From Streptococcus pseudoporcinus LQ 940-04 (GTDB taxonomy: Bacteria; Bacillota; Bacilli; Lactobacillales; Streptococcaceae): 64,000 nt of DNA. A model generated the notes under the pieces. That model did no database searches, was not told where the DNA came from, and worked only from the letters and a program-made list of their open reading frames with translations. The DNA is taken from assembly GCF_000188035.1 (NCBI RefSeq), contig NZ_AEUY02000003.1, positions 62,001 to 126,000 on the forward strand. The letters run 5' to 3'. Positions 30,642-38,959 of the stretch are shown piece by piece. The position numbers and the translations under genes were made by a program. The first letter of the stretch is position 1. Each line of letters opens with the position of its first letter.

Positions 30642-31466
30642 ATGAAAAAAATGACCGTTTCAGAAATTAGGAAAGTTCAGTTGGAGATGCTTTCCTATAT
30701 TGATGAAATAGCAAGAGAAAACAAAATAGAATATTCTTTAGGTGGCGGAAGTCTCTTGGGCTCTATTCGCCATCAAGGATTTATTCCTTGGGATGATGAT
30801 ATTGACTTAATGCTCAAAAGAAGCGACTATGAAAAGTTGATGGTAGTTTTGGCTAAAGAAGACAATACAGAGTATAAGTTGTTGCACCATTCCGTTGAAC
30901 CTAACCTCTGGCCATTTGCAAAGCTCTATCATACAGGCTCTATGTATCAGAGTAAGACTGATCGAATTCATCCTTGGACGGGTATCTTTATTGACCTCTT
31001 CCCTATGGACAAATTACCTGAAAGTTCTGAGGAGCGGGAGAAATTCTTTAAGAAAGTTCATAATGCAGCTGCAAACCTTATGTGTACAACCTATCCAAAC
31101 TATGCTAGTGGTTCACGGAAACTATATGCTATTGCTAGATTGATTTTAGGTTTTCCACGTTTTGTTTTGTATCATGGCCAAGCAAAAAAACGAGCATTAG
31201 TGGCAGAGCAAATTATGAGAACATACAATGATCAAGATGTACCTTTTATAGGCTATACAGACTCACGCTATCGCTTAAAAGAGTTTTTCCCTGTTGAATT
31301 ATTTTCAGAATATGAAGACACACCATTTGAACATCTAACAGTAAGAAAAATTAAAAATGATCATGCTTATTTAAAGCAACTTTATGGCAATTCTTATATG
31401 GAATTACCGCCTGAGAATAAGCGAGAAAATCACAGTTACTATACTTGGTACTGGAAGGAGAATTAA
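30642..31466 (+). CDS. LicD family phosphotransferase
   Basis: A 274-residue LicD/FKTN-type protein. The signature GSLLGSIRHQGFIPWDDD is at residues 36-53 with the catalytic aspartates, followed by DIDLMLKRSDYEKLM. LicD proteins transfer a phosphorylated group such as phosphocholine or a polyol-phosphate from a CDP-activated donor to a sugar. The next gene encodes a CTP-dependent nucleotidyltransferase, which would supply such a donor, and the stop codon abuts its ATG. The most likely job is adding a phosphodiester substituent to the cell-wall polysaccharide. The group transferred is not determinable from sequence. Confidence 0.88.
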   Translation: MKKMTVSEIRKVQLEMLSYIDEIARENKIEYSLGGGSLLGSIRHQGFIPWDDDIDLMLKRSDYEKLMVVLAKEDNTEYKLLHHSVEPNLWPFAKLYHTGSMYQSKTDRIHPWTGIFIDLFPMDKLPESSEEREKFFKKVHNAAANLMCTTYPNYASGSRKLYAIARLILGFPRFVLYHGQAKKRALVAEQIMRTYNDQDVPFIGYTDSRYRLKEFFPVELFSEYEDTPFEHLTVRKIKNDHAYLKQLYGNSYMELPPENKRENHSYYTWYWKEN

Positions 31467-32189
31467 ATGAATATTGGTCTTATTTTTGCAGGTGGCGTAG
31501 GGAGCCGGATGCGTTCTAAAGGGAAACCAAAACAATTTTTAGAAGTTCATAGTAAACCAATCATTGTTCATACCTTAGAAGTTTTTGAAAATAATCCAGA
31601 AATTGATGTGACTGTTGTTGTATGTGTCAGTGATTGGATTGACTACATGGAAAAATTAGTAGAAAAATTTTCTCTCAAAAAAGTTAAAGCAATTGTTCCT
31701 GGAGGTGAAACAGGACAGCTTTCAATTTTTAATGGTTTAGAAGCTGCTGAAAAAATTGCTAGTGGACAAGATGATATTGTTTTGATTCATGATGGTGTTC
31801 GTCCCTTAATTGATGTTCCTTTGCTTTCTAGCAACATTAAAACTGTAAAGGAAAAAGGAACTGCTATTACATCAGTAGCTGCAAAAGAAACAGTTGTTTT
31901 GATAAATGACCAAGAGGAAATTCAAGAGGTTGTTGATCGAACGCGTTCCTATATTGCAAAAGCTCCGCAAAGCTTTTACTTGAAAGATATTTTAGAAGTT
32001 CAACGTGATGCTATCTCAAAAGGAATCACTAATGCAATTGATTCCAGTACCTTAATGGGAATGTACAATCGGAAGTTAACTATTGTAGAAGGGCCATATG
32101 AAAACATAAAAATCACAACACCGGATGATTTTTACACGTTTAAAGCTCTTTACGATGCCAAAGAAAATGCACAAATTTATGGATTATAA
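31467..32189 (+). CDS. IspD/TarI-like CDP-polyol cytidylyltransferase
   Basis: A 240-residue cytidylyltransferase. The nucleotide-binding loop GGVGSRM (residues 9-15) is followed by PKQF (21-24), and HDGVRPLID is the conserved substrate/metal region. The protein belongs to the IspD superfamily. Its position between a LicD gene and a short-chain reductase argues for a TarI-like role, activating a polyol phosphate with CTP, rather than for isoprenoid synthesis, since streptococci make isoprenoids by the mevalonate route. The polyol (ribitol, glucitol or other) is unknown. Group B streptococcal antigen contains glucitol phosphate, which makes this an attractive but unproven analogy. Confidence 0.82.
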   Translation: MNIGLIFAGGVGSRMRSKGKPKQFLEVHSKPIIVHTLEVFENNPEIDVTVVVCVSDWIDYMEKLVEKFSLKKVKAIVPGGETGQLSIFNGLEAAEKIASGQDDIVLIHDGVRPLIDVPLLSSNIKTVKEKGTAITSVAAKETVVLINDQEEIQEVVDRTRSYIAKAPQSFYLKDILEVQRDAISKGITNAIDSSTLMGMYNRKLTIVEGPYENIKITTPDDFYTFKALYDAKENAQIYGL

Positions 32190-32190
32190 G

Positions 32191-33249
32191 ATGATAAGTT
32201 ATTCAAATACAATTGTTCAAGAAGATCTACAAGCTATTATTAAAGATCAATCCGTAGCTTGGGATAAATTAAATCATAAATCAATTTTAATTACTGGGGC
32301 GAACAGTATGTTGGCCACCTATATGATTTATACCTTAGTTTATTTAAATCAGTTTGAGGATCGCAATATTACTATTATTGCAAGTGCTAGAAACCTAGAA
32401 AAAGCTAAGGCTCGTTTTACTGACTTGGTGAAAGACCATAAGATCCTATTAATTCAACACGATGTCAATGAAGCCTTGCATTACGATGGTCCTGTTGATT
32501 TTCTTGTTCATGCAGCAAGCAATGCCAGTCCCCACTATATATTAACTGATCCTGTTGGTATTATAACAGCCAATACCTTAGGGACACTTAACCTCTTGGA
32601 ATTTTCAAAAACAAAAAGCATTGAAAACTTTCTTTTTATGTCAACTCGTGAAATATATGGAAAAGCAATACAAGAGGTCATTGATGAAGAAGCATACGGT
32701 GCTTTTGATATCTTAGAAAGCAGAGCTTGTTATCCTGAAAGTAAACGTGCTGCAGAGACGTTATTGAAATCCTACTATGATCAGTATCATGTACCATTTA
32801 CGGTAGCTCGGTTAGCACATGTTTATGGACCTGGTATGGAAGTTAATAATGATGGCCGTATTATGAGTGATTTAATAAACAATGTTCTTATGAAAGAAGA
32901 CATTGTTTTAAAAAGTGATGGGAGTGCAGAACGTGCCTTTTGTTATTTAGCTGACGCAACAGTTGCCTTATTCTTAATTTTATTAAATGGAGAAATTGGT
33001 CAAGCCTATAACATAGCTAATGAAGAAGAACCTATTATGATTCGGAACTTGGCTCAGTTATTAGTTGATACTTTCCCAGAAAAAAATTTGCAGGTTGTAT
33101 TTGAAATTCCAAATGAAGTTAGTAAAGCATATAGTAAAATGGGACGGACAAGACTAAGTACTGAAAAAATTGAAAAGATTGGTTGGAAAAAGAAAGTTTC
33201 CTTAACAGACGGGCTTGTCAAAACTGTTAAGAGCTTTGAGGAGATATAA
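32191..33249 (+). CDS. NAD(P)-dependent epimerase/reductase (extended SDR)
   Basis: A 352-residue extended short-chain dehydrogenase. The cofactor-binding motif is TGANSML at residues 35-41 after an unusual 30-residue leader, the serine/threonine-rich strand FLFMSTREIYG follows, and the catalytic pair is in YPESKRAAE. Substrate unknown. The start at 32191 is 2 nt after the preceding stop; an in-frame start at 32125 would overlap the cytidylyltransferase by 65 nt and is less likely. With the IspD-like and LicD genes it forms a three-gene module that could produce and attach a CDP-activated polyol phosphate. Alternatively it could be a nucleotide-sugar epimerase. Confidence 0.82.
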   Translation: MISYSNTIVQEDLQAIIKDQSVAWDKLNHKSILITGANSMLATYMIYTLVYLNQFEDRNITIIASARNLEKAKARFTDLVKDHKILLIQHDVNEALHYDGPVDFLVHAASNASPHYILTDPVGIITANTLGTLNLLEFSKTKSIENFLFMSTREIYGKAIQEVIDEEAYGAFDILESRACYPESKRAAETLLKSYYDQYHVPFTVARLAHVYGPGMEVNNDGRIMSDLINNVLMKEDIVLKSDGSAERAFCYLADATVALFLILLNGEIGQAYNIANEEEPIMIRNLAQLLVDTFPEKNLQVVFEIPNEVSKAYSKMGRTRLSTEKIEKIGWKKKVSLTDGLVKTVKSFEEI

Positions 33250-34184
33250 TGGTTAGAACAGCAGTATTAATGGCTACCTATAATGGACAAGATTTTATTG
33301 AAGAACAATTAGATTCTATCAGAAATCAAACATTGAAGCCGGATTATGTCTTACTTCGTGATGACGGTTCAACTGATAAAACCATAGAAGTTGTTAATAC
33401 TTATATTTTAAAACATAACTTAAATAATTGGTCCATTCAAAAAAATGAGAAGAATTTAGGGTGGCGGTTGAATTTTCGACAATTATTACTTGATTCATTA
33501 CCTCTAGCAGTTGATTATATCTTTTTTAGTGATCAAGATGACATATGGTATTTGGATAAAAATGATAAACAAGTTTCTATCATGGAAACTCACCCTTTTG
33601 TTGATGTCCTAAGTGCAGATGTTGATATTAAACTAATGTCAGAAGAAGCTACTTACCCGAACCAATTTCGGTTTGATGCTAAAGCTGAACTTACTCAGTA
33701 TCCACTTGATTTTTCATATCATAATTACCGTCAAGGCTGGACTTTTTGTATCAGGAAATCATTTGTTGAGCAAGTTATGAAGTATTACCAAGAAGGGTTA
33801 ATGCTATCACATGATAACTTAATGACCGGAATTTCCGGGTTATTAGGAACAGGATACAATTATAATTATCCTGTAGGATTACATAAACGGCATGGTGGAA
33901 ACGCCAGTGGCCATTTATTGAACATACACAGCACACATTCAAGACATATCTCGGAGTTAAAATTAGTAGTGAGCTATTTTACAATCGCTCGGGGCGTGCT
34001 CGTTGAGGATCAACATAAAAACCTAAATCGTTTAAACGAATATTATCAATTTAATGTTGAGCGTCTTGAAAATGCTGAGAATCGGAAATTATTTTCGACC
34101 TTGAAACAAACTATTATAAAAGGCCAATATTATGATAGTTTCAGTAATCGAATAAGAGATTTAATTTTTATCTTTAAGAAATAA
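33249..34184 (+). CDS. GT2 glycosyltransferase (RgpB-like)
   Basis: A 311-residue GT2 enzyme of the same family as the gene at 26829. It has MATYNGQDFIEEQLDSIRNQT near the N-terminus, RDDGSTDKT, and FFSDQDDIW (about residues 92-100). A long C-terminal part follows without membrane spans. Its start overlaps the last base of the preceding stop codon. Presumably it adds a rhamnose or another sugar to the growing chain on the cytoplasmic face. A duplication of the RgpB-type gene within one cluster suggests two distinct rhamnose linkages or a side branch. Confidence 0.85.
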   Translation: MVRTAVLMATYNGQDFIEEQLDSIRNQTLKPDYVLLRDDGSTDKTIEVVNTYILKHNLNNWSIQKNEKNLGWRLNFRQLLLDSLPLAVDYIFFSDQDDIWYLDKNDKQVSIMETHPFVDVLSADVDIKLMSEEATYPNQFRFDAKAELTQYPLDFSYHNYRQGWTFCIRKSFVEQVMKYYQEGLMLSHDNLMTGISGLLGTGYNYNYPVGLHKRHGGNASGHLLNIHSTHSRHISELKLVVSYFTIARGVLVEDQHKNLNRLNEYYQFNVERLENAENRKLFSTLKQTIIKGQYYDSFSNRIRDLIFIFKK

Positions 34185-34194
34185 TGGTGAGTAA

Positions 34195-35553
34195 ATGAAA
34201 GAAAAAGCTTTGACTTTTTTTGATAATATTTTTTCAGACAATTCAATACACAAAACCTTTTTGGTAGTAGGTTTAATGGTAACAATGTCACTTAGCATTT
34301 TTATGCCTTTTTTCAATGAACCTGATGGTCAATACCATCTAGCCGTATCGGGCCGTATTGTAAATAAAGTTATTGATACTTCTAAATATGGTGAATATAG
34401 CATTGCTTCAGGAATGAAGAGCCAAAAAGAGTCATATCAGGATGGGACAAGATTTGAAAAATACTATCTCAATAAGGCAAATTTTGTATCATGGAAAGAC
34501 GCTCCTCGAGAAGTGAACTACTCCATTTTTAACTTTGTTTTTGGTGGACATGTTTTGCCAGCAATTGGTCTTAAAATTGGTTCATATATTTATCCTTCAA
34601 TGGGAGTAATGATAACCGTAGCAAGACTTTTTTCATCTTTTGTTTCAATTATAAGTTTAACATTAATTATTAAATATTTAAGAAATGCAAAAATGATATA
34701 TTTTGCTGTTTTCTTGAGTCCAGTTGCACTAAATGCTTTTGCGAGCCTATCATATGATGCAACGGGTTATCTTATTACTGCCAGCCTAATAGCAGTATTG
34801 ATAAATATTCTATCAGACCATTTAGTAACTAAAAGACGGTTAATTATTCTTGCGTTTATAAGCCTTTTATTATTACTTGCATGTAAGCAAAACTACTGGC
34901 TATTACTTTTATTGATTCCAATTTCATTACTTCAGACGAATCATAGCTTCGCAAAAAAAATGACAAATAAAGTAAGGCTCTCATATGACTTTGTAAAAAG
35001 TCATATGCTGATAAAAATAGTTCTTATCCTGCTTGCACTAGGAGTCTTCTATTTAGTATGTAGGTCACATGGGGGAATTTTCGTTGTTATCCGAAGGTAC
35101 TTGATGACTTTTGGCTATAACTACTCTGGAACTGACTTGTTAAGTAATGATATTACATCTTGGTTGGCAGCACCTTATCCTACTTATAATTTTATCCCCA
35201 CATGGATTTCAGCTGTTTGGTATCTCTTATTTTTCGCAGTCTTATTTACCGAAAAAAAATTTATTAAGAGTAGACAAATTGGTCTAATATTCCTTGTGAC
35301 ATTCTTTGTTGGGATTTTTGGGGTATATTTTATCATGTTAGAATATAATGGAGCAAGAACAAGTTATATTGAAGGAGTACAAGGACGCTATTTCACTCCA
35401 ACCTTAGTATTATTACAAGTTTTTGCATCTAGTATAAAACTTAGAATTGAGCAAAATGGTCAAAAAATTGTGCCAATTGCTTTACTTTGTTTAATACTCG
35501 TATCGAATGGACTTCTATTATTTGATACTGTTATTAGTTTGATTTTGAGGTAA
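34195..35553 (+). CDS. DUF2142-like multispan membrane protein, probable GT-C type glycosyltransferase
   Basis: A 452-residue protein with about ten hydrophobic segments. A large extracytoplasmic loop lies after the first segment and carries FNEPDGQYHLAVSGR, which matches the conserved acidic start motif of DUF2142 proteins (usually PDE..H). The segment SYDATGYLITASL and the motif LACKQNYWLLLLLIP also fit. Such proteins have a GT-C-like topology and are thought to use polyprenyl-phosphate sugars outside the membrane. Here they would be the natural partner of the GacI/GacJ-like pair. A polymerase role cannot be excluded. The gene is 10 nt downstream of the preceding one. Confidence 0.72.
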   Translation: MKEKALTFFDNIFSDNSIHKTFLVVGLMVTMSLSIFMPFFNEPDGQYHLAVSGRIVNKVIDTSKYGEYSIASGMKSQKESYQDGTRFEKYYLNKANFVSWKDAPREVNYSIFNFVFGGHVLPAIGLKIGSYIYPSMGVMITVARLFSSFVSIISLTLIIKYLRNAKMIYFAVFLSPVALNAFASLSYDATGYLITASLIAVLINILSDHLVTKRRLIILAFISLLLLLACKQNYWLLLLLIPISLLQTNHSFAKKMTNKVRLSYDFVKSHMLIKIVLILLALGVFYLVCRSHGGIFVVIRRYLMTFGYNYSGTDLLSNDITSWLAAPYPTYNFIPTWISAVWYLLFFAVLFTEKKFIKSRQIGLIFLVTFFVGIFGVYFIMLEYNGARTSYIEGVQGRYFTPTLVLLQVFASSIKLRIEQNGQKIVPIALLCLILVSNGLLLFDTVISLILR

Positions 35554-35558
35554 TTCGC

Positions 35559-36977
35559 GTGAAATTAATAAAAAATATCTTTTACAATACCTCTTATCAA
35601 TTATTAACATTAATACTTCCGTTGATAACAGTTCCTTATGTATCTCGTATCTTATCTCCAGTAGGTATAGGTATTAATGCCTATACAAGTTCAATTGTTA
35701 TGTATTTTACCCTTTTTGGAGCTTTGGGGATTTCTTTATACGGGAATCGTGAAATTGCTTTTGTTCAAAATAACAAGTATAAAAGAAGTAAAGTATTTTG
35801 GGAATTAGTTTTCTTGAAATTTATTACCGTCTCAATTGCTTCGGTCTTTTACTTGATTTTTGTCTTCTGGATTAAAGATTGGACTAATTTTTACCTTTTA
35901 CAAGGGATAAATTTGCTGGCTATAGCAACGGATATTTCTTGGTATTACTTGGGAATAGAAGATTTCAAAAGAATAGTTGTTCGAAATACCCTTGTTAAGC
36001 TAACGACGGTTACATTAACATTTGTTTTAGTAAAAACAAAAAATGATTTGGGTTTGTATATCTTTTTAATCGCTTTTGCAGCTTTACTTGGAAATTTAAC
36101 AGTATGGCAACATCTGAAAGAAGAAGTTATACGGATCCCTTTTAAAAGACTTTCAATTTTTAAGCACTTGAAACCAACTTTGATGCTCTTTTTGCCACAA
36201 ATTACAATGCAAATTTACCTATCATTGAATAAAAGTATGTTAGGTGCAATGGATAGTGTTGTCAGTGCTGGATATTTTGATCAGTCGGATAAAATCATTC
36301 GGATTTTATTTACAATCGTTTCAGCTATTGGTGGGGTTTTTCTACCACGCTTGTCAAGTCTCTTTTCTAATGGAAAAAAAGAAGAAGCTAAATCATTACT
36401 CATTAAATTAATAGACTTGAGTAACGCTATTTCAATGCTTATGATTGCTGGTGTTGTAGGAGTATCCTCTACTTTTGCAACTTTCTTTTTTGGAAAAGAC
36501 TATGCTCAAGTGGGTGCTTTAATGGCTATTCAATCCTTTATGATTATTTTTATTTCCTATGGTAATGCTTTAGGGACTCAGTATCTACTAGCTTCAAAGC
36601 GTACAAAAGCCTATACCTATTCAGCGGTTGTTGGGTTAATTACAAATGTCATTGGTAATATCATTTTAATTCCAATTCTTGGTGCTATGGGTGCCATTAT
36701 ATCAACAGTTTTAACTGAATTTGCAGTATCTTTATATCAAATAATCTCCTTACGAGATGTCTTTAGTATTAAGGAACTAACAAGAGGATTATTACGTTAT
36801 TCACTTGCAGCACTTGTAACAGCTTCTCTAATTTATTATATGGATAGCCACATGTCTATTTCCTTTATAAACTATGGACTTCAAACAATTGTAGGTGTGT
36901 CAACCTATATTATTATTATCTATTTGTTGAAAACACCAGTTATTGCTCTATTTAAAAACTTTAAGAGGGGACTGTAA
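35559..36977 (+). CDS. Wzx/RfbX-type polysaccharide flippase
   Basis: A 472-residue protein with 12-14 hydrophobic segments in the polysaccharide transporter (PST/MOP) family. The opening motif NTSYQLLTLILPLITVPYVSRIL is typical of RfbX/Wzx. It would flip lipid-linked glycan to the outer face of the membrane. The start is a GTG at 35559; the possible GAGG ribosome binding site lies inside the last codons of the preceding gene. In group A streptococcus a flippase (GacK) works with the side-chain precursor, whereas the main chain uses an ABC transporter. No ABC exporter genes are seen in this window. Confidence 0.9.
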   Translation: MKLIKNIFYNTSYQLLTLILPLITVPYVSRILSPVGIGINAYTSSIVMYFTLFGALGISLYGNREIAFVQNNKYKRSKVFWELVFLKFITVSIASVFYLIFVFWIKDWTNFYLLQGINLLAIATDISWYYLGIEDFKRIVVRNTLVKLTTVTLTFVLVKTKNDLGLYIFLIAFAALLGNLTVWQHLKEEVIRIPFKRLSIFKHLKPTLMLFLPQITMQIYLSLNKSMLGAMDSVVSAGYFDQSDKIIRILFTIVSAIGGVFLPRLSSLFSNGKKEEAKSLLIKLIDLSNAISMLMIAGVVGVSSTFATFFFGKDYAQVGALMAIQSFMIIFISYGNALGTQYLLASKRTKAYTYSAVVGLITNVIGNIILIPILGAMGAIISTVLTEFAVSLYQIISLRDVFSIKELTRGLLRYSLAALVTASLIYYMDSHMSISFINYGLQTIVGVSTYIIIIYLLKTPVIALFKNFKRGL

Positions 36978-36978
36978 A

Positions 36979-37812
36979 ATGCCAATTTTAGCAGGGATTG
37001 TTACATTCAATCCAGAAATGCAACGTTTAAAAGAAAATATTGAAGCTATTAAGCCTCAAGTAGATAAAGTTATTATTGTTGATAATGGTTCACAAAATTG
37101 CGAAGAGATTTGTCAGTACTTCCCAGATTTGACCCTTATTAAATTAAATGAGAATCTAGGAATTGCAGCAGCACTGAATAAAATTGGAAATTACGCCATT
37201 GAACATGCCTTCGACTGGTTTCTAACATTAGATCAAGATACTGTTGTTTTTAAAGACCTTATTACAAATTATCAACCTTATAAAAATTTGCCGAATGTAG
37301 GTATATTAACCTGTTTGTTTAAAGACATCAATAAAACTAGTGATGAAAGCTATACTTCTGAATATGAAGAAGTTAAGAAATGTATTACATCAGCAGCTTT
37401 TATGAAAACAAGTGTATTTGCCAAATCTGATAAATTTGATGAAAAAATGTTTATTGATTTAGTGGACTATGATTTAAACTATCATTATGAAAAGTTAGGT
37501 TACAAAACCTATCGCATCAATAAAATTGGATTTCTTCACGAAATTGGTAATGCAAGTCCGATCAGGTTTTTAGGAAGAGAAGCTTATACATCTAACCATA
37601 GTGCTTTTCGAAAATATTATTTTTCTCGTAATACCATTTACCTTAGTAAAAAATATGGCTTTAACAAGGAAACAAAAAATAACTACATCGTCTTAAGAGA
37701 TGAGTTTATTAAAATTGTCTGTTTTGAAAAGCATAAGTTGTCAAAGGTGACTGCAATGGGTAAAGGTATTATCGCAGGCTTACTTATGAAGGTGGATAAA
37801 AATGGCAAATAA
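36979..37812 (+). CDS. GT2 rhamnosyltransferase (RfbF-like)
   Basis: A 277-residue GT2 protein. The N-terminus ILAGIVTFNPEMQRLKENIE, IIVDNGSQN and the acidic motif TLDQDTVV (about 90-97) identify the RfbF/WbbL-type rhamnosyltransferase subgroup. A start at 36979 is preceded by AAGAGGGG; a longer frame begins at 36943 but overlaps the flippase. It ends by overlapping the next gene by 11 nt. It is probably another rhamnose transferase of the same polymer. Confidence 0.85.
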   Translation: MPILAGIVTFNPEMQRLKENIEAIKPQVDKVIIVDNGSQNCEEICQYFPDLTLIKLNENLGIAAALNKIGNYAIEHAFDWFLTLDQDTVVFKDLITNYQPYKNLPNVGILTCLFKDINKTSDESYTSEYEEVKKCITSAAFMKTSVFAKSDKFDEKMFIDLVDYDLNYHYEKLGYKTYRINKIGFLHEIGNASPIRFLGREAYTSNHSAFRKYYFSRNTIYLSKKYGFNKETKNNYIVLRDEFIKIVCFEKHKLSKVTAMGKGIIAGLLMKVDKNGK

Positions 37813-38938
37813 GAAAACAATTCTATTTTTCTCCGGATATTTTCTACCTTTCTTGGGTGGGATTGAACGTTATACTGATAAGTTAACAAATGAGTTGGTT
37901 AAGTTGGGTTACGACATCATTATTGTGACCACTAATCACGATCATTTGCCTAATTATCAAGTAGATAATAATCGTAAAATCTATCGTTTTCCATCTAAAA
38001 AACAATTTAAACAGCGCTACCCGATTTTAGATAAGAATCAAGAATATCATGATTTATATGATAAACTTTTAGCTGAAAATCCAGATTATATCCTCTGTAA
38101 TACTCGCTTTCAATTGACAACTTTAATGGGGTTAAAGTATGCTAAAGCTAAAGGACTTCCAAGTATTGTTCTTGATCATGGTAGTAGTCATTTTACCGTC
38201 AATAATAAAGTCTTGGATGTCTTTGGTGCTATCTACGAGCATCTCTTGACTGCTCTTGTTAAATCTTATCATCCTCAATTTTTTGCAGTGTCAGAACGTA
38301 GTTCCAACTGGCTCAAACACTTTTCGATTAAGTCAAGTGGCGTTATCTATAATTCTGTTCCGGATGATTTAGCAAACCAATTTAAGGGCGCTAGCTATTT
38401 ACCGAAAAAAGAGCAGGAAATCTATATTACCTACGCTGGTCGCATACTCAAAGAGAAGGGTGTAGCAATGTTGGTAGAGGCCTTTGCGGAGGCTAAGTTT
38501 CCAGACCATATTCATCTTCAGATTGCTGGGGATGGACCTTTGCTTGAGGAGTTAGTAGCTGAAAATCAGAATGAGAATATTCACTTTTTAGGTAAGTTAA
38601 ACTTCCAAGAGACCATGTCTTTAATGGCTCAATCAGATATTTTTGTTTATCCTTCAATGTATCCTGAAGGCTTACCAACTTCGATTTTAGAAGCAGGATT
38701 ATTGGGAACAGCCGTAATTGCTACAGATCGTGGTGGTACAACTGAAGTTATTACCAATGATCAATTGGGAATCATTATTGAAGAAAATAAAGAGTCACTG
38801 AGAGATGCATTACAAATCCTAGTTGATGATTCTACTAGACGAGTAAAATTACAAAAAAATATTCAAGAACGGATTCAATCAACATTTGTTTGGTCAGTAA
38901 CAGCTAAAAAACTTGAGGCCATATTATTTGGTAACTAA
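37802..38938 (+). CDS. GT4 glycosyltransferase
   Basis: A 378-residue GT-B fold enzyme. The N-terminal acceptor domain starts with ILFFSGYFLPFLGGIERYTD, and the C-terminal donor domain shows ITYAGRILKEKGVAMLVEAF and the EX7E-type segment PEGLPTSILEAGLLGTAVIATD, where the two glutamates bind the nucleotide sugar. No membrane anchor is seen. The last biosynthetic gene before the amidase gene, it would add a hexose or HexNAc in the cytoplasm. The specific sugar is unknown. Confidence 0.88.
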   Translation: MANKKTILFFSGYFLPFLGGIERYTDKLTNELVKLGYDIIIVTTNHDHLPNYQVDNNRKIYRFPSKKQFKQRYPILDKNQEYHDLYDKLLAENPDYILCNTRFQLTTLMGLKYAKAKGLPSIVLDHGSSHFTVNNKVLDVFGAIYEHLLTALVKSYHPQFFAVSERSSNWLKHFSIKSSGVIYNSVPDDLANQFKGASYLPKKEQEIYITYAGRILKEKGVAMLVEAFAEAKFPDHIHLQIAGDGPLLEELVAENQNENIHFLGKLNFQETMSLMAQSDIFVYPSMYPEGLPTSILEAGLLGTAVIATDRGGTTEVITNDQLGIIIEENKESLRDALQILVDDSTRRVKLQKNIQERIQSTFVWSVTAKKLEAILFGN

Positions 38939-38959
38939 AGGTAATAATGGAGATGAAAA

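Noticed and set aside
31467..32189. IspD of the MEP isoprenoid pathway
   Set aside because: Genus-level knowledge indicates mevalonate-based isoprenoid synthesis, and the genomic context is polysaccharide with LicD, so a CDP-polyol role is more likely.
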